DNA from: Glycomyces tenuis DSM 44171
GTDB taxonomy: Bacteria; Actinomycetota; Actinomycetes; Mycobacteriales; Micromonosporaceae
Direction: 5' to 3'
DNA: 64,000 nucleotides
Assembly (NCBI RefSeq): GCF_000427885.1
Contig: NZ_ATYW01000003.1
Location: 306,159-370,158 of the forward strand
Shown here: positions 29,231 through 41,938 of the stretch, in pieces
How positions within the stretch are numbered: position 1 is the stretch's first letter
Layout of the letters: each line of letters begins with the position of its first letter
Translations under genes and position numbers: made by a program
The notes under the pieces: model-generated
What the model saw: only the letters and a program-made list of their open reading frames with translations
Told to the model about the DNA's origin: nothing
The model's database searches: none

Positions 29231-30481
29231 CTACGGCACTGATCCTTCCGCGACGCTGACTCGGAACTCGCGCAGTGGGCGGTTGCGCAGGGCGATCCAC
29301 AGCACCCCCACCACACAGAGCAGCCCGCCGGAGACCAGTGCGACCGGCGCGGAGCTCAGGCCCGCGACGGCTCCGGCGCGGGCGTTGCCGAGGTCCGGTC
29401 CGGCGATGCCGATGACGTGTTCGGCCGAGGAAACTCGTCCCCGGAGGCTGTCGGGGGTCACCAACTGCACCAGTGTGCCGCGAGCGATCACGCTGACGGT
29501 GTCGGCGGCGCCGGCGACCGCGAGTGCTCCGAGCACGGCCCACAGCGGCTCGGCCAGGCCGAATCCCGCCAGGGCCACGCCCCACGCACCGGCTGCCCAC
29601 AACTGGACCAGTCCGGGGCGATCGGCGCGGGAGACCAGGCCCGACAACAGTCCTGCGACGATGCCGCCGACCGCGATCGCGGACGGGAAGAGCCCGAGCG
29701 TCTCCGGGGAGCCGCCGAAACGAAGTTCGTTGATCATGGGGAACAGCGCGATCGGCATCGCCAGCAGGGTCGCGAACAGGTCGATGCCGAACGACCCGCG
29801 CACCTCGCGGGCGCGAACGATGTGCCGCAGCCCGTTCGCGATGGAGCGCAGTCCCGCTCGGTGTCCGTCGGCGTTCAGCGGCGGCAGTGCGGGTAGGCGG
29901 AGGACCGCGTACAGGGCGACGATGAAGGTGACCGCCTCGATCGCGTAGCACGCCGTCAGGCCCCATTGGCCGATGATGAGGCCGCCCAGCGCGGGCCCCG
30001 CGAGCATGGCGCCCTGGAAGCTCAGGTGTTGCAGGGCCAGCCCGGCGGGCACGAGGTCGCGGGGCAGCAGCCGGGCCGGGAAGGTGCGGCGGGCCGGTGC
30101 GCCGAGGGCCGAGCAGCTCGCCTGGGCGGCCACGAGCGCGAAGATGATCGCCAAGTGGTGGGTCTGGGCCACGGCCTGGGCGGCCAGCGCGGCGGCGCAC
30201 AGCATCTGGCCGAGCGTCGTCCACCGGACCAGGACGCGCCGGTCGACCGCGTCGGCCAGCGAGCCGCCGACGGTGCCGAAGACGATCATCGGGATCGCCG
30301 AGGCCAGGCCGATCATGCCGGTCCACACCGGGCTCCCGGTCAGTTCCCAGACCTGGAAGAGGACGGCGAGGACCGTCATCTGGTGGCCGAGGGCCGACAG
30401 GGAGGTGCCCGCCCACAGGCGCCGGTAGTCGGCGCTGGCGGCGAGCGGTCGCGTGTCGACCAGACCGGTGCGTGCGCTCAC
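29231..30481 (-). CDS. MFS transporter, EntS-like exporter
   Basis: A 416-residue major-facilitator protein with about 12 hydrophobic segments and the between-helix motif GGSLADAVDRRVLV near residue 72, typical of the MFS_3/EntS exporter group (siderophore, macrolide or small-molecule efflux). Its GTG start overlaps the stop of the upstream MarR gene by 4 bases (GTGA), so both are on one transcript. Substrate unknown; efflux of a compound sensed by the MarR protein is a reasonable inference. Confidence 0.85.
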   Translation of the reverse strand: MSARTGLVDTRPLAASADYRRLWAGTSLSALGHQMTVLAVLFQVWELTGSPVWTGMIGLASAIPMIVFGTVGGSLADAVDRRVLVRWTTLGQMLCAAALAAQAVAQTHHLAIIFALVAAQASCSALGAPARRTFPARLLPRDLVPAGLALQHLSFQGAMLAGPALGGLIIGQWGLTACYAIEAVTFIVALYAVLRLPALPPLNADGHRAGLRSIANGLRHIVRAREVRGSFGIDLFATLLAMPIALFPMINELRFGGSPETLGLFPSAIAVGGIVAGLLSGLVSRADRPGLVQLWAAGAWGVALAGFGLAEPLWAVLGALAVAGAADTVSVIARGTLVQLVTPDSLRGRVSSAEHVIGIAGPDLGNARAGAVAGLSSAPVALVSGGLLCVVGVLWIALRNRPLREFRVSVAEGSVP

Positions 30482-31014
30482 CGCTCGTCCTCGTCCCCGC
30501 TTTCGGCGTCGCCCTCACTCTCGGGGCCGTTGTCCCAGGAGTGTTCGAGGTGTTCGGCGATCCGCTCGCGAAAGCCGCGTTGCGCCAGCCGGGCCGTCAT
30601 CGCCTCGATGTAGTCGGCGAGGTGGACCGGCAGTTCGGCGTCGAGGGCCTCGGCGGCGTCCTCGGTGGCGCGCCACTCGGCCTCCAGGAACGGCACCAGA
30701 TCCCGGCCGCGCTCGGTCAGCCTGACCACGCGGGTGCGCGCGTCGGGGCCGGGCACGGTCTCGACCAGGTCCTCCTCGCGCATCGCCGCGACGGTCTGGC
30801 TCAGGGCCGAATGGGTCCTGTCGAGGCTCTCGGCGAGGTCGCGGATCGTCATCGGGCCGCGGTGGGCCAGCCGGATCAGCGGGTAGGCGAAGCGAGGACG
30901 CACGCCGCTCAGGCCCCGCTCGGCGTACAGAGCGGCGATGTCGGCCTCCATGCGCTCTTGCAGCGCCATCAGCGGGCGCCAGTAGCCGCGCTCAGTAGGG
31001 TCGGTATTTGTCAC
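30478..31014 (-). CDS. MarR-family transcriptional regulator
   Basis: A 178-residue winged-helix protein of the MarR family: HRGPMTIRDLAESLDRTHSALSQTVAAMREEDLVE is the DNA-binding part (about residues 51-85), followed by DARTRVVRLTERG, the wing. Acidic C-terminus. The GTG at 31014 lies 6 bases after TATATT (31026-31021), a leaderless promoter, and an inverted repeat lies directly upstream of that -10. Likely represses itself and the overlapping exporter gene and releases on ligand binding. Confidence 0.85.
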   Translation of the reverse strand: MTNTDPTERGYWRPLMALQERMEADIAALYAERGLSGVRPRFAYPLIRLAHRGPMTIRDLAESLDRTHSALSQTVAAMREEDLVETVPGPDARTRVVRLTERGRDLVPFLEAEWRATEDAAEALDAELPVHLADYIEAMTARLAQRGFRERIAEHLEHSWDNGPESEGDAESGDEDER

Positions 31015-31037
31015 AGCGCTAATATAACAGCACTGTT
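31015..31037 (-). promoter_or_regulatory. MarR promoter with palindromic operator
   Basis: Reverse-strand -10 TATATT (31026-31021) six bases before the GTG. Inverted repeat AACAG-CA-CTGTT at 31026-31037 touches the -10, a good place for a repressor. Binding by the MarR protein is inferred. Confidence 0.55.
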
Positions 31038-31088
31038 GGAAACATCGAATCGCAAGCTCGGAGGCCCGCGCGGGTCTCCGAGCCTGCG

Positions 31089-31850
31089 TCACCGCGCGGT
31101 GAAACCGCCGTCGATGGACATGGCCGTGCCGGTGATGAACGAGGCCTCGTCGCTCAGCAGGTGGCACACCGACGCCGCGATCTCCTCCGGCCGCGCGACG
31201 CGCCCCAGCGGGTGCAGGCCCTCGACCATCTCGCGGCCCTCGGCCGTGGCCCCGGTGGTCGCCCCGAACAGGGGCGTGTCCACGCCGCCGGGCAGCACGG
31301 CGTTGACCCGCACGCCCTGCGCGGCGGTCTCGAGCGCGGCGGCCTTCGTCAGACCCACGACGCCGTGCTTCGCGGCCACGTACGGCGCGACCGTGCCCAA
31401 GCCGACCACGCCGAGGTTCGAGGCGTTGTTGACGATCGCGCCGCCGCCGGAGGCCGCGATGGCCGGGATCTGGTGCTTGAGCCCGAAGAACACGCTGGTG
31501 AGGCTCTGCGCGATGTCGGCGTGCCACGCCTCCGTCTCCACCTGCGGGAGCGGCCCGAAGGCGTTCATGCCGCCCGCGTTGTTGAAGGCGCCGTGGAGCC
31601 CGCCGTATTCGCCGATGGCGACGGCCACGAGCCGTTCGACCTCGGCCTCGACGGTCACATCGGTGCGGACGTAGGCGGCCGTGCCGCCCTTGGCGGTGAT
31701 GGAGGCGACGGCGGTCTCGCCGACGTCCTTGCGGCGCGAGGCGATGAGCACCGTGCCGCCTTCGGCCGCGACGCGTTCGGCGACGGCCAGCCCCATGCCG
31801 GTCGCACCTCCCGTGACGATGACCACTTTGGACTCGAATCGCTGTGGCAT
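31089..31850 (-). CDS. SDR-family oxidoreductase
   Basis: A 253-residue classical short-chain dehydrogenase: cofactor motif TGGATGMG (13-20), NNAGG (90-94), catalytic S144, Y157 and K161 (YVAAKHG), and the C-terminal DGGFTAR ending. Substrate unknown. ATG at 31850 with AGGAGC upstream; the longer frame to 31925 is not supported. It lies 74 bases upstream of, and in the same direction as, the MarR-MFS pair, so it could be co-transcribed or merely adjacent. Confidence 0.87.
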   Translation of the reverse strand: MPQRFESKVVIVTGGATGMGLAVAERVAAEGGTVLIASRRKDVGETAVASITAKGGTAAYVRTDVTVEAEVERLVAVAIGEYGGLHGAFNNAGGMNAFGPLPQVETEAWHADIAQSLTSVFFGLKHQIPAIAASGGGAIVNNASNLGVVGLGTVAPYVAAKHGVVGLTKAAALETAAQGVRVNAVLPGGVDTPLFGATTGATAEGREMVEGLHPLGRVARPEEIAASVCHLLSDEASFITGTAMSIDGGFTAR

Positions 31851-32009
31851 GACTGCTCCTGTCTTGATGTTCCGCATCATCGGTACGGAGCAAGTCTCGT
31901 CGGCGGCCGCGGCCCGCGCTGGCACGAAACCGACATGGCGTTCCGGCCGGGAAGGCGGGAGGGGCCGCCGCGGGGACGGCGGCCCCTCTGGGGGGAGCGA
32001 GGTCGGTCT

Positions 32010-32666
32010 TCAGCAGTAATTCGACAGGTGCGACTGGAGCGCGCTCTTCTCGGCGGAGTCGACGCTCAGGTCGTAGAGGTACTTGACGTGGATCCACGCC
32101 TTGACATAGTCGCAGCGGACGGAGGCGTTCGGCGGCATCCACTCGGCCGGGTCGTAGGAGCTCTTGGAGGAGTTGACCGAGGTGGTCGCGATCCACAGCT
32201 GCGGCGAGTCGACGTCGTTGGCGAAGGCCTCGCGCTCCGCGGTGCTCCAGTCCCTCGCCCCCGAGCCCCAGGCCTCGGCGAGGGCGACGACGTGGTCGAT
32301 GGTGGCGTTCGAGACCGTGCTGGTCCACGTGTCGTCGAAGTCGGACTGCCAGGAACCGGAGTCCGGCTGGCAGTCCGAGCCCGTCTCGACGTCGGAGCCG
32401 TCGCGAAGGAGGACGTACTGGCGGGCGGTGCAGCCGTCGCCGACGCTCGACCAGTGCGGGAACAGGTCCCGGTCGTAGCCGCTGTTCTGCTCGGAGGCGA
32501 CGGTGAGGGCGTTCAGCTCGGACTGCGCGGTGGAGTCCGAGGGGATGCCCGGCGGGCGGACGGCGGCGGCGGGGGAGGTGTCGAGGACGACGACGCCGAG
32601 GGCGGCCAGCGAGGCCGCCGCCAGCACCGCCGCGCCACGGCGCGCGAAGCGCTTCACGATATGCAT
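32010..32666 (-). CDS. Secreted HNH-family nuclease (DUF1524)
   Basis: A 218-residue exported protein: signal peptide about 1-35 (basic MHIVKRFARR, hydrophobic core, SPAAA cleavage region), then a DUF1524/HNH domain with D124-H125 (TIDHVVALAEAWGSGARDW), N165 and K168 (SVNSSKSSYDPAEW) and CDYVKAWI. Four cysteines (C79, C99, C185, C218) may form disulfides outside the cell. Family members are extracellular DNases of actinomycetes. Start ATG has AGGAGC upstream. Monocistronic by appearance. Confidence 0.85.
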   Translation of the reverse strand: MHIVKRFARRGAAVLAAASLAALGVVVLDTSPAAAVRPPGIPSDSTAQSELNALTVASEQNSGYDRDLFPHWSSVGDGCTARQYVLLRDGSDVETGSDCQPDSGSWQSDFDDTWTSTVSNATIDHVVALAEAWGSGARDWSTAEREAFANDVDSPQLWIATTSVNSSKSSYDPAEWMPPNASVRCDYVKAWIHVKYLYDLSVDSAEKSALQSHLSNYC

Positions 32667-32863
32667 CTGATGCTCCTGTGAGGGTCGGTCGGGGGGACCG
32701 GACGGCATGACACGAGCCGGGGACCGGATCGAGTCCATCGACTCACTTCGATCAAAACATGGGATGATGGGGCAAGGCAAGAGACAAAGCAAATCGTTAA
32801 CGACATAGACACGCGTTTCTCACGGAATCGTGGCGTGTCGGACATTCGCGACCTTGGCGGCGC

Positions 32864-33328
32864 CTACTCGAGCAGCTCGGCGTCATGCTCCTCGAACAGC
32901 CGCCGCATCGCGCCGGGACTGCGGTCCGCGGCGCCGTGAATCGCCCCGATGAGCGCGTTCGTCTTGGCGCCCATGACCAACAGGTACCGGGCGGGTTCGG
33001 GCCTCGGATTCCGGTAGGTGTGGACCGTGCCGCCTGGCACGATCGCCGCTCCTCCCGCCGGGACCTCGACCTCCTCGTCGCCGATCCGGACCGCGAGCGT
33101 CCCTTCGAGCACGTACCAGGCCTCGTCCTCGGTGTGCCGGTGCAGCGGCGCCTCGTAGCGCCGCTCCCCGTCGGGCGACCCCGCGGCCTCCCACTCGGCG
33201 AGAACCAGTTTCGACCCCGGCGGGGCCAGGGTCTTGCCGCGCATGTTCGATTCGGAGAACTTCGGAGCGGACACGACCCTCACCTGCTTCGCTCGGCGGC
33301 TGCCGTGCGACGGGTCGTCACTCGACAC
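32864..33328 (-). CDS. Cupin-domain protein
   Basis: A 154-residue single-cupin protein: HRHTEDEAWYVLEG (first cupin motif with two histidines and a glutamate), PAGGAAIVPGGTVHTYRN (second motif with one histidine). Such proteins hold a metal and act as small-molecule enzymes or sensors; the substrate is unknown. The GTG at 33328 overlaps the stop of the upstream membrane protein gene by 11 bases, suggesting coupling; an internal GTG at 33274 with AGG upstream would be a shorter alternative start. Confidence 0.75.
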   Translation of the reverse strand: MSSDDPSHGSRRAKQVRVVSAPKFSESNMRGKTLAPPGSKLVLAEWEAAGSPDGERRYEAPLHRHTEDEAWYVLEGTLAVRIGDEEVEVPAGGAAIVPGGTVHTYRNPRPEPARYLLVMGAKTNALIGAIHGAADRSPGAMRRLFEEHDAELLE

Positions 33329-34292
33329 TGCGGCGGGGAAGGAGCTGATCCACCAGCCACACGTCGAGGATATCGTTCACCACCGCCATGACGGCCTCGT
33401 CGGCGTCCTCCAGGTCCTCGCCGTCGGTGCGGCCGATGACCACGTACATCAGGTAGTGCCCGTAGGTGTTGTAGCCGACCATCGTCGCGGCGCGGCCGAG
33501 ATCGGCGCCCGCGCCGTCGCTGCGCAGCGCGGCGAAGCCGCCCTCGAGGCCCGCCTCGACGGCGTCGCGCAGCCCCTCGGCCTCGGCCGCGTCCTCGAGG
33601 TTGAGCACCCCGGCGGTGGCCGCGTACTCGCCGTCGGGGCTGGCGAGCGTCGCGCGGACGGTCTGGGTGCAGCCGGAGTCGGCCAGCAGCTCGGCGAGCT
33701 CGTCCAGACCCGCCTCGGAGCAGTCGGCGAGCTCCTCGGTCGCCAGGACCTCGTACGCCCCGGCCCCGCCGGCCGGAGTGACCGAGGACGAGCCGAACAG
33801 CTCGGCGACCGTGATCGGCTCGGGGTCGGTCGCGCGCTGCTCGATCGGGTCGACCACGCCCGGCGCCGCCGATGAGGCGTCCTCGGAGGACTGCGGCCGC
33901 GTGTCCTCGGCCGACGGCGCGTGCTGCGTCGTCGGAGCGGTCTCGCCCTCGCGCAGCACGATGAACGCCCCCGCGCCGCAAGCGGCCACGACGGCCAGGC
34001 CGCTGACCACCGCGAGCACGATCAGCCACCAGCGGGTGCGGCGGCGGGCGCGCTGAGCGGCGCGGCGGAGCGGACGCGAGGCCTGGATGCGATCCAGATG
34101 CCCCTGCATCTCCTCTTCCGCGGAACGCTGCGCCGGCATCGGCGGCAGCGGCGTCTCCTCGGGACTGAGCCGCATCGTCGGCGCGGTGCGGTGCGCGCGG
34201 TCGATGTGTTCAGCCCGGTCGAAATCCTCGACGGTGTGCTCGTGTCGCTCCTCGCGCTGCGGGACACCGAAGGGGGACGGGCCGTGTGCCAT
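33318..34292 (-). CDS. Single-pass membrane protein of unknown function
   Basis: 324 residues. A cytoplasmic N-terminus rich in charged residues and proline (about 1-85), a basic stretch RRAAQRARRRTRWW, one transmembrane helix (LIVLAVVSGLAVVAACGAGAFIVL), an S/T/P/D-rich linker, and an external domain with GVLNLEDAAEAEG, GHYLMYVVIGRTDGE. No family recognised; the layout resembles actinobacterial proteins whose outer domain is a small alpha/beta fold. ATG at 34292 lies 6 bases after TATGCT (34304-34299), leaderless. A GGGGAACGTTCCCC palindrome sits 34 bases upstream of the start. Confidence 0.72.
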   Translation of the reverse strand: MAHGPSPFGVPQREERHEHTVEDFDRAEHIDRAHRTAPTMRLSPEETPLPPMPAQRSAEEEMQGHLDRIQASRPLRRAAQRARRRTRWWLIVLAVVSGLAVVAACGAGAFIVLREGETAPTTQHAPSAEDTRPQSSEDASSAAPGVVDPIEQRATDPEPITVAELFGSSSVTPAGGAGAYEVLATEELADCSEAGLDELAELLADSGCTQTVRATLASPDGEYAATAGVLNLEDAAEAEGLRDAVEAGLEGGFAALRSDGAGADLGRAATMVGYNTYGHYLMYVVIGRTDGEDLEDADEAVMAVVNDILDVWLVDQLLPRRSVE

Positions 34293-34325
34293 GAGGGGAG
34301 CATAGACCCGGGGCGGCCCGGAACC

Positions 34326-34339
34326 GGGGAACGTTCCCC
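34326..34339. promoter_or_regulatory. 14-base perfect palindrome upstream of membrane protein gene
   Basis: GGGGAACGTTCCCC, immediately followed by a second overlapping inverted repeat TTCCCCC-T-GGGGGA. It lies about 22 bases upstream of the reverse-strand -10, near the -35 position, and could be an operator or a hairpin. No cognate regulator is evident. Confidence 0.35.
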
Positions 34340-34454
34340 CTGGGGGAGTAAACCGAGCGCTCCTCCGCGAACGGGAGACCCCGGGCGCCCCTGACGTCAC
34401 ACGAGTGGGCCGATCCGCGGCGAGCGGGCACCGGGGAGAGGCGACAATGGGGGC

Positions 34455-35057
34455 GTGTCCGAGCAGCCAGAGCACTACTTCAGCGAGCAGCCCGCCGTCG
34501 ACGACCGCGAGCGCACCGTCGCCTTCGAACTGGACGGCGTGAACTACGAGCTGACCACCTCGACCGGCGTCTTCTCCGGCGGCCGCCTCGACCCGGGGAC
34601 GAGCGTGCTGCTGAACAAGGTGGTCCCGCCCGAGGAGGCCGGGACGTTCCTGGACCTGGGGTGCGGGTACGGGCCGATCAGCGCGGTGCTGGCGCGGCGC
34701 GAGGACGCGGAGGTGTGGGCGGTCGACGTGAACCGGCGCGCCCTGGACTTGGCGCGGCGCAACACCGCGAAGGCGCCGGGCACGGTGCGCGTCGCGACTC
34801 CCGGGGAGGTGCCGCGGGAGGTGTCGTTCGACGAGATCTGGTCGAACCCGCCGATCAAGGTGGGCAAGGAGGCCCTGCACGAACTGCTGGAGACGTGGCT
34901 GCCGCGCCTGAAGCCCGGCGGCGTGGCGTGGCTGGTCGTCTCCAAGCACCTCGGCGCGGACTCGCTGGCGCGCTGGCTCGCCGGTGCGGGCTGGGCGGTG
35001 GACAAGCACGCCAGCGCCAAGGGTTACCGTGTGCTGAAGGTCGAACACGGCGCCTGA
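34455..35057 (+). CDS. RsmC-like class I methyltransferase
   Basis: A 200-residue SAM-dependent methyltransferase of the small RsmC/YbiN group that methylates guanine N2 in rRNA. SAM motif DLGCGYGP (67-74), acidic ribose contact VDVN (90-93) and the catalytic SNPPI (130-134). Half the length of E. coli RsmC and lacking its N-terminal duplicate domain, as is usual in actinobacteria. GTG at 34455 is 6 bases after GACAAT (34443-34448), leaderless. The actual rRNA target is not certain. Confidence 0.85.
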   Translation: MSEQPEHYFSEQPAVDDRERTVAFELDGVNYELTTSTGVFSGGRLDPGTSVLLNKVVPPEEAGTFLDLGCGYGPISAVLARREDAEVWAVDVNRRALDLARRNTAKAPGTVRVATPGEVPREVSFDEIWSNPPIKVGKEALHELLETWLPRLKPGGVAWLVVSKHLGADSLARWLAGAGWAVDKHASAKGYRVLKVEHGA

Positions 35058-35217
35058 CCATTCGGGCGCACGCCTCGAACACGCCGCTTCGCCCGTCTGC
35101 GGCGGCACATCGCCGTGCGGCCGGATCACGCCCCGCCCGAGCGGAGACCTGCCGCCGCGGCCTGCGGGCCGGCAGAGGACGGCCGACGCATTCGCCACTC
35201 TCCCGGAAGGATCGGAT

Positions 35218-35859
35218 ATGACCTCGCAGTCCCCCTCCTCGGACTGGATCCACGTCCACCTCACGCCCGAAGAGATGGAGTCCGGCTGCGAGAAGGAGGT
35301 GGAGGTCGACGCGCCCGGCCCGTGCGTCAACTGCGAAGGCTCGGGCCGCGACGCCGAGACCGCGGACGTCTGCGAGTTCTGCGGCGGCGGCGGGACGATG
35401 ACGGCGACCCGGACCGAGACGATCACGCTCCCCGCCGGACTGTCCGACAACGTCGCCGTGTCCGTCGAGGGCGGGCACATGGTCTTCGTCCACGAGCGCG
35501 GCGGGCCGGAGCGGCGGAGGGGCGGCCCGCCGCCGTCGACGCGCGTCGACCGGGACCGGAGGCGCTCGTCCGCGGGGCTCCCGCTCATCCTGATCGGCAT
35601 CGTCTCCATCGCCTTCGGGATATGGGTGTGGGCCGACACGACGATCTGCGACCCCTCCCGGTACCAGTGCACCACGGTCATCGACGGCCGGGCCGTCGGC
35701 GAGTCCACCAAGACCGTCCAAGAGCAGCGGACGGACGCGCTCCTCGGGCTGGTGTTCGCGATCCTGATCGGACTCGCGTTCGCGGTGCCCGGAATCTGGA
35801 TGCTGTACAAGGGCAGGCGGCGGCCGGACCGGGACGGCGACCTGCCGGACGCCGGCTGA
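35218..35859 (+). CDS. Membrane protein with DnaJ-type CxxCxGxG zinc motifs
   Basis: 213 residues, no family recognised. Residues 36-59 hold two CxxCxGxG-like motifs (CVNCEGSG and CEFCGGGG), one half of a DnaJ cysteine-rich zinc finger, preceded by a beta-rich DWIHVHLTPEEMESGCEKEVEVD stretch like the start of DnaJ's substrate-binding part. After a basic linker come two transmembrane helices (about 121-138 and 175-197) flanking a loop with C144 and C151, which may form an external disulfide. No J domain. Start ATG with GGAAGG 9 bases upstream. It may act as a membrane-tethered chaperone-like or redox protein; that is conjecture. Confidence 0.78.
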   Translation: MTSQSPSSDWIHVHLTPEEMESGCEKEVEVDAPGPCVNCEGSGRDAETADVCEFCGGGGTMTATRTETITLPAGLSDNVAVSVEGGHMVFVHERGGPERRRGGPPPSTRVDRDRRRSSAGLPLILIGIVSIAFGIWVWADTTICDPSRYQCTTVIDGRAVGESTKTVQEQRTDALLGLVFAILIGLAFAVPGIWMLYKGRRRPDRDGDLPDAG

Positions 35860-35894
35860 TCCGAACGTGGAGTGTCCGCATCCTGACACCGGGC

Positions 35895-35924
35895 TTGCCG
35901 CCGCGCAGCGTGATGACGTAGCGT
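35895..35924 (+). promoter_or_regulatory. Putative promoter of thi operon
   Basis: TTGCCG (35895-35900), 18-base spacer, TAGCGT (35919-35924), about 18 bases before the TPP riboswitch begins. Confidence 0.45.
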
Positions 35925-35941
35925 GGGCCGCGTAAGCGAAT

Positions 35942-36033
35942 ACACCCACGGGAGTCCGATGCATCGGGCTGAGAGGGGACTCGGTAGTCCCGACCGTCGA
36001 ACCTGATCCAGATCATGCTGGCGCAGGGAGAAG
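35942..36033 (+). promoter_or_regulatory. TPP riboswitch (THI element)
   Basis: Matches the thiamin-pyrophosphate aptamer: CACCCACGGGAGTCCG at the 5' side, the near-invariant GGGCTGAGAGG (35965-35975), and the 3' CCTGATCCAGATCATGCTGG-CGCAGGGA. It ends 6 bases before the thiE start, so the ribosome site AAGGAG lies right at its 3' edge; TPP binding should block translation start of thiE. This shows the downstream operon is thiamin-controlled. Confidence 0.95.
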
Positions 36034-36038
36034 GAGCC

Positions 36039-36715
36039 ATGCACGCTACTCGTCTACCCCGACTCCACCTCATCACCGACACCCGCGACGGCGCCTCTCC
36101 ACTGGCCGTCGCGCAGGCGGCGCTCGAAGCCGGAGCCAGGCTCGTCCAGATCCGGCCCGAAGACCACTACACCGACCGGGCCGCCCTCGACCTCGCTGCG
36201 GCCCTTGCCGAACTGTGCGATCAGTGGAACGCGGTCTGCCTCGTCAACGACCGCGTCCACATCGCCCAAGCCGTCGGCGCGCACGGCGTCCACCTCGGCG
36301 CCGACGACCTGCCCGTCGACGTCGCCCGCCGCATCCTCCCCGACGCCGCCGTCATCGGCGGCACCTGCCGCGAACCCGAGTCCGCCCGCGCCGCCCGCCG
36401 CGCCGGAGCCACCTACCTCGGCGTCGGCCCGGTGTGGACGACCAGCACCAAGACCGGCCTGCCCCGGCCCATCGGCCTCGACGGGCTCGCCGCCGTCTGC
36501 GAGGCCGTCGACCTCCCCGTCATCGCCATCGGCGGCATCACCGCCGAACGCGCCCGCGAATGCCGGGCCGCCGGGGCCCACGGCGTGGCCGTGGTCGGCG
36601 CGATCGCCTCCGCCGACGATCCGAAACGCGCCACAGCCGAACTCCTCGAGGCCGTGGGCGAGTACCGCCTTCAGCCCGGTCCGGGTGAAGGCGGGCGACG
36701 GGCGGGAGACGACTG

Positions 36716-36716
<1 letters not shown>
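36039..36716 (+). CDS. thiE: Thiamine-phosphate synthase
   Basis: Joins HMP-pyrophosphate and the thiazole phosphate to thiamin phosphate. A 225-residue TIM barrel with LHLITDTR at the start, VNDRVHIAQAVGAHGVHLG, GGTCREPESARAA and the phosphate loop YLGVGPVWTTSTKTG. ATG at 36039 follows the riboswitch and an AAGGAG site. First gene of thiE-thiO-thiS-thiG-thiD-thiC; overlaps thiO as TGATG. Confidence 0.94.
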
Positions 36717-41131
<4,415 letters not shown>

Positions 41132-41170
41132 CGCCCCGCGCCGAACCGGGACCGCGAGCGGATCCGGCAC

Positions 41171-41232
41171 CGGGCGACGCCCCGCGCGGCGGGCCGGCGC
41201 GCGCGCCGGCCCGCCGCGCGGGGCGTCGCCCG
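41171..41232 (+). terminator. 62-base perfect palindrome after thiC
   Basis: Every base from 41171 to 41232 pairs with its mirror: 31 pairs with no mismatch, centre CG at 41201-41202, almost wholly G/C. It lies 40 bases after the thiC stop and most simply acts as the thi operon terminator. The length and perfection are far beyond the other hairpins here (9 to 15 pairs). As DNA it could extrude a cruciform. Confidence 0.85.
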
Positions 41233-41290
41233 AGCGCGGGCTGTATCCGAGGTCACGGCGGCCGCCTGCCGGTCGGCTTCGAGGGCCGCG

Positions 41291-41296
41291 TAAAAT
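41291..41296 (+). promoter_or_regulatory. Putative -10 of rplM-rpsI
   Basis: TAAAAT at 41291-41296, 180 bases before rplM. The matching -35 is weak (TGCCGG 18 bases upstream). Confidence 0.4.
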
Positions 41297-41341
41297 GAGT
41301 AGCTGTTGTTCGAGTGCGCTCGTCAAGAGGCACTGTCCAAC

Positions 41342-41408
41342 GAATCCCGACCGGGCCGCCCAGCGGCCCGCGCCCCTGGCGGGCGGGGCCCGAGGGCTCC
41401 CGGGATTC
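41342..41408 (+). promoter_or_regulatory. Structured leader of rplM
   Basis: In the untranslated leader, GAATCCCG (41342-41349) pairs perfectly with CGGGATTC (41401-41408), enclosing a hairpin GGGCCGC-CCA-GCGGCCC (41353-41369) and further GC-rich pairing. The arrangement resembles an autoregulatory ribosomal-protein leader. It matches no element that I can name. Confidence 0.45.
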
Positions 41409-41471
41409 AGGCGGCTCCGCGACATCTCCGCGGGGTTCGTTCCACACCGACAACGAAAGCTAGGTAAACCT

Positions 41472-41915
41472 GTGCGCACGTACAGCCCCAAGCCGGAAGA
41501 CATCGACCGGCAGTGGCTCGTGATCGACGCGTCCGACGTGGTGTTGGGTCGGCTCGCGACGCACGCGGCCCAACTGCTCCGAGGCAAGCACAAGCCCATG
41601 TTCGCTCCGAACACCGACACCGGCGACTACGTCATCGTGGTCAACGCCGAGAAGGTCGTCCTGACGCGCAACAAGCTGCTCCAGAAGAAGGCCTACCGCC
41701 ACTCCGGTTACCCGGGCGGCCTCAAAGAGAAGACCTACGCGGAGCTCATGGAGAAGGCCCCGCACAAGGCCGTCGAGAAGGCCGTGCTCGGCATGCTGCC
41801 GAAGAACAAGCTCGGCCGAGCCATGTTCAAGAAGCTGAAGGTGTACGTCGGCCCCGGCCACCCGCACACCGCCCAGCAGCCGAAGCCGTACGAGATCACG
41901 AAGGTCGCGCAGTAG
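41472..41915 (+). CDS. rplM: 50S ribosomal protein L13
   Basis: Early-assembling 50S protein. 147 residues with [55 protein letters not shown] and the [17 protein letters not shown]-terminus. GTG at 41472 gives the normal actinobacterial N-terminus; the frame is open much further upstream but that part is leader. Operon with rpsI. Confidence 0.96.
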   Translation: MRTYSPKPEDIDRQWLVIDASDVVLGRLATHAAQLLRGKHKPMFAPNTDTGDYVIVVNAEKVVLTRNKLLQKKAYRHSGYPGGLKEKTYAELMEKAPHKAVEKAVLGMLPKNKLGRAMFKKLKVYVGPGHPHTAQQPKPYEITKVAQ

Positions 41916-41938
41916 GCGCGTCGAGGAGCAGAACACTC

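Noticed and set aside
33318..36044. A 908-codon reverse frame joining the one-pass membrane protein to an upstream extension
   Set aside because: Everything upstream of 34292 runs antisense to the methyltransferase and the CxxCxGxG gene; a leaderless start fits 34292.
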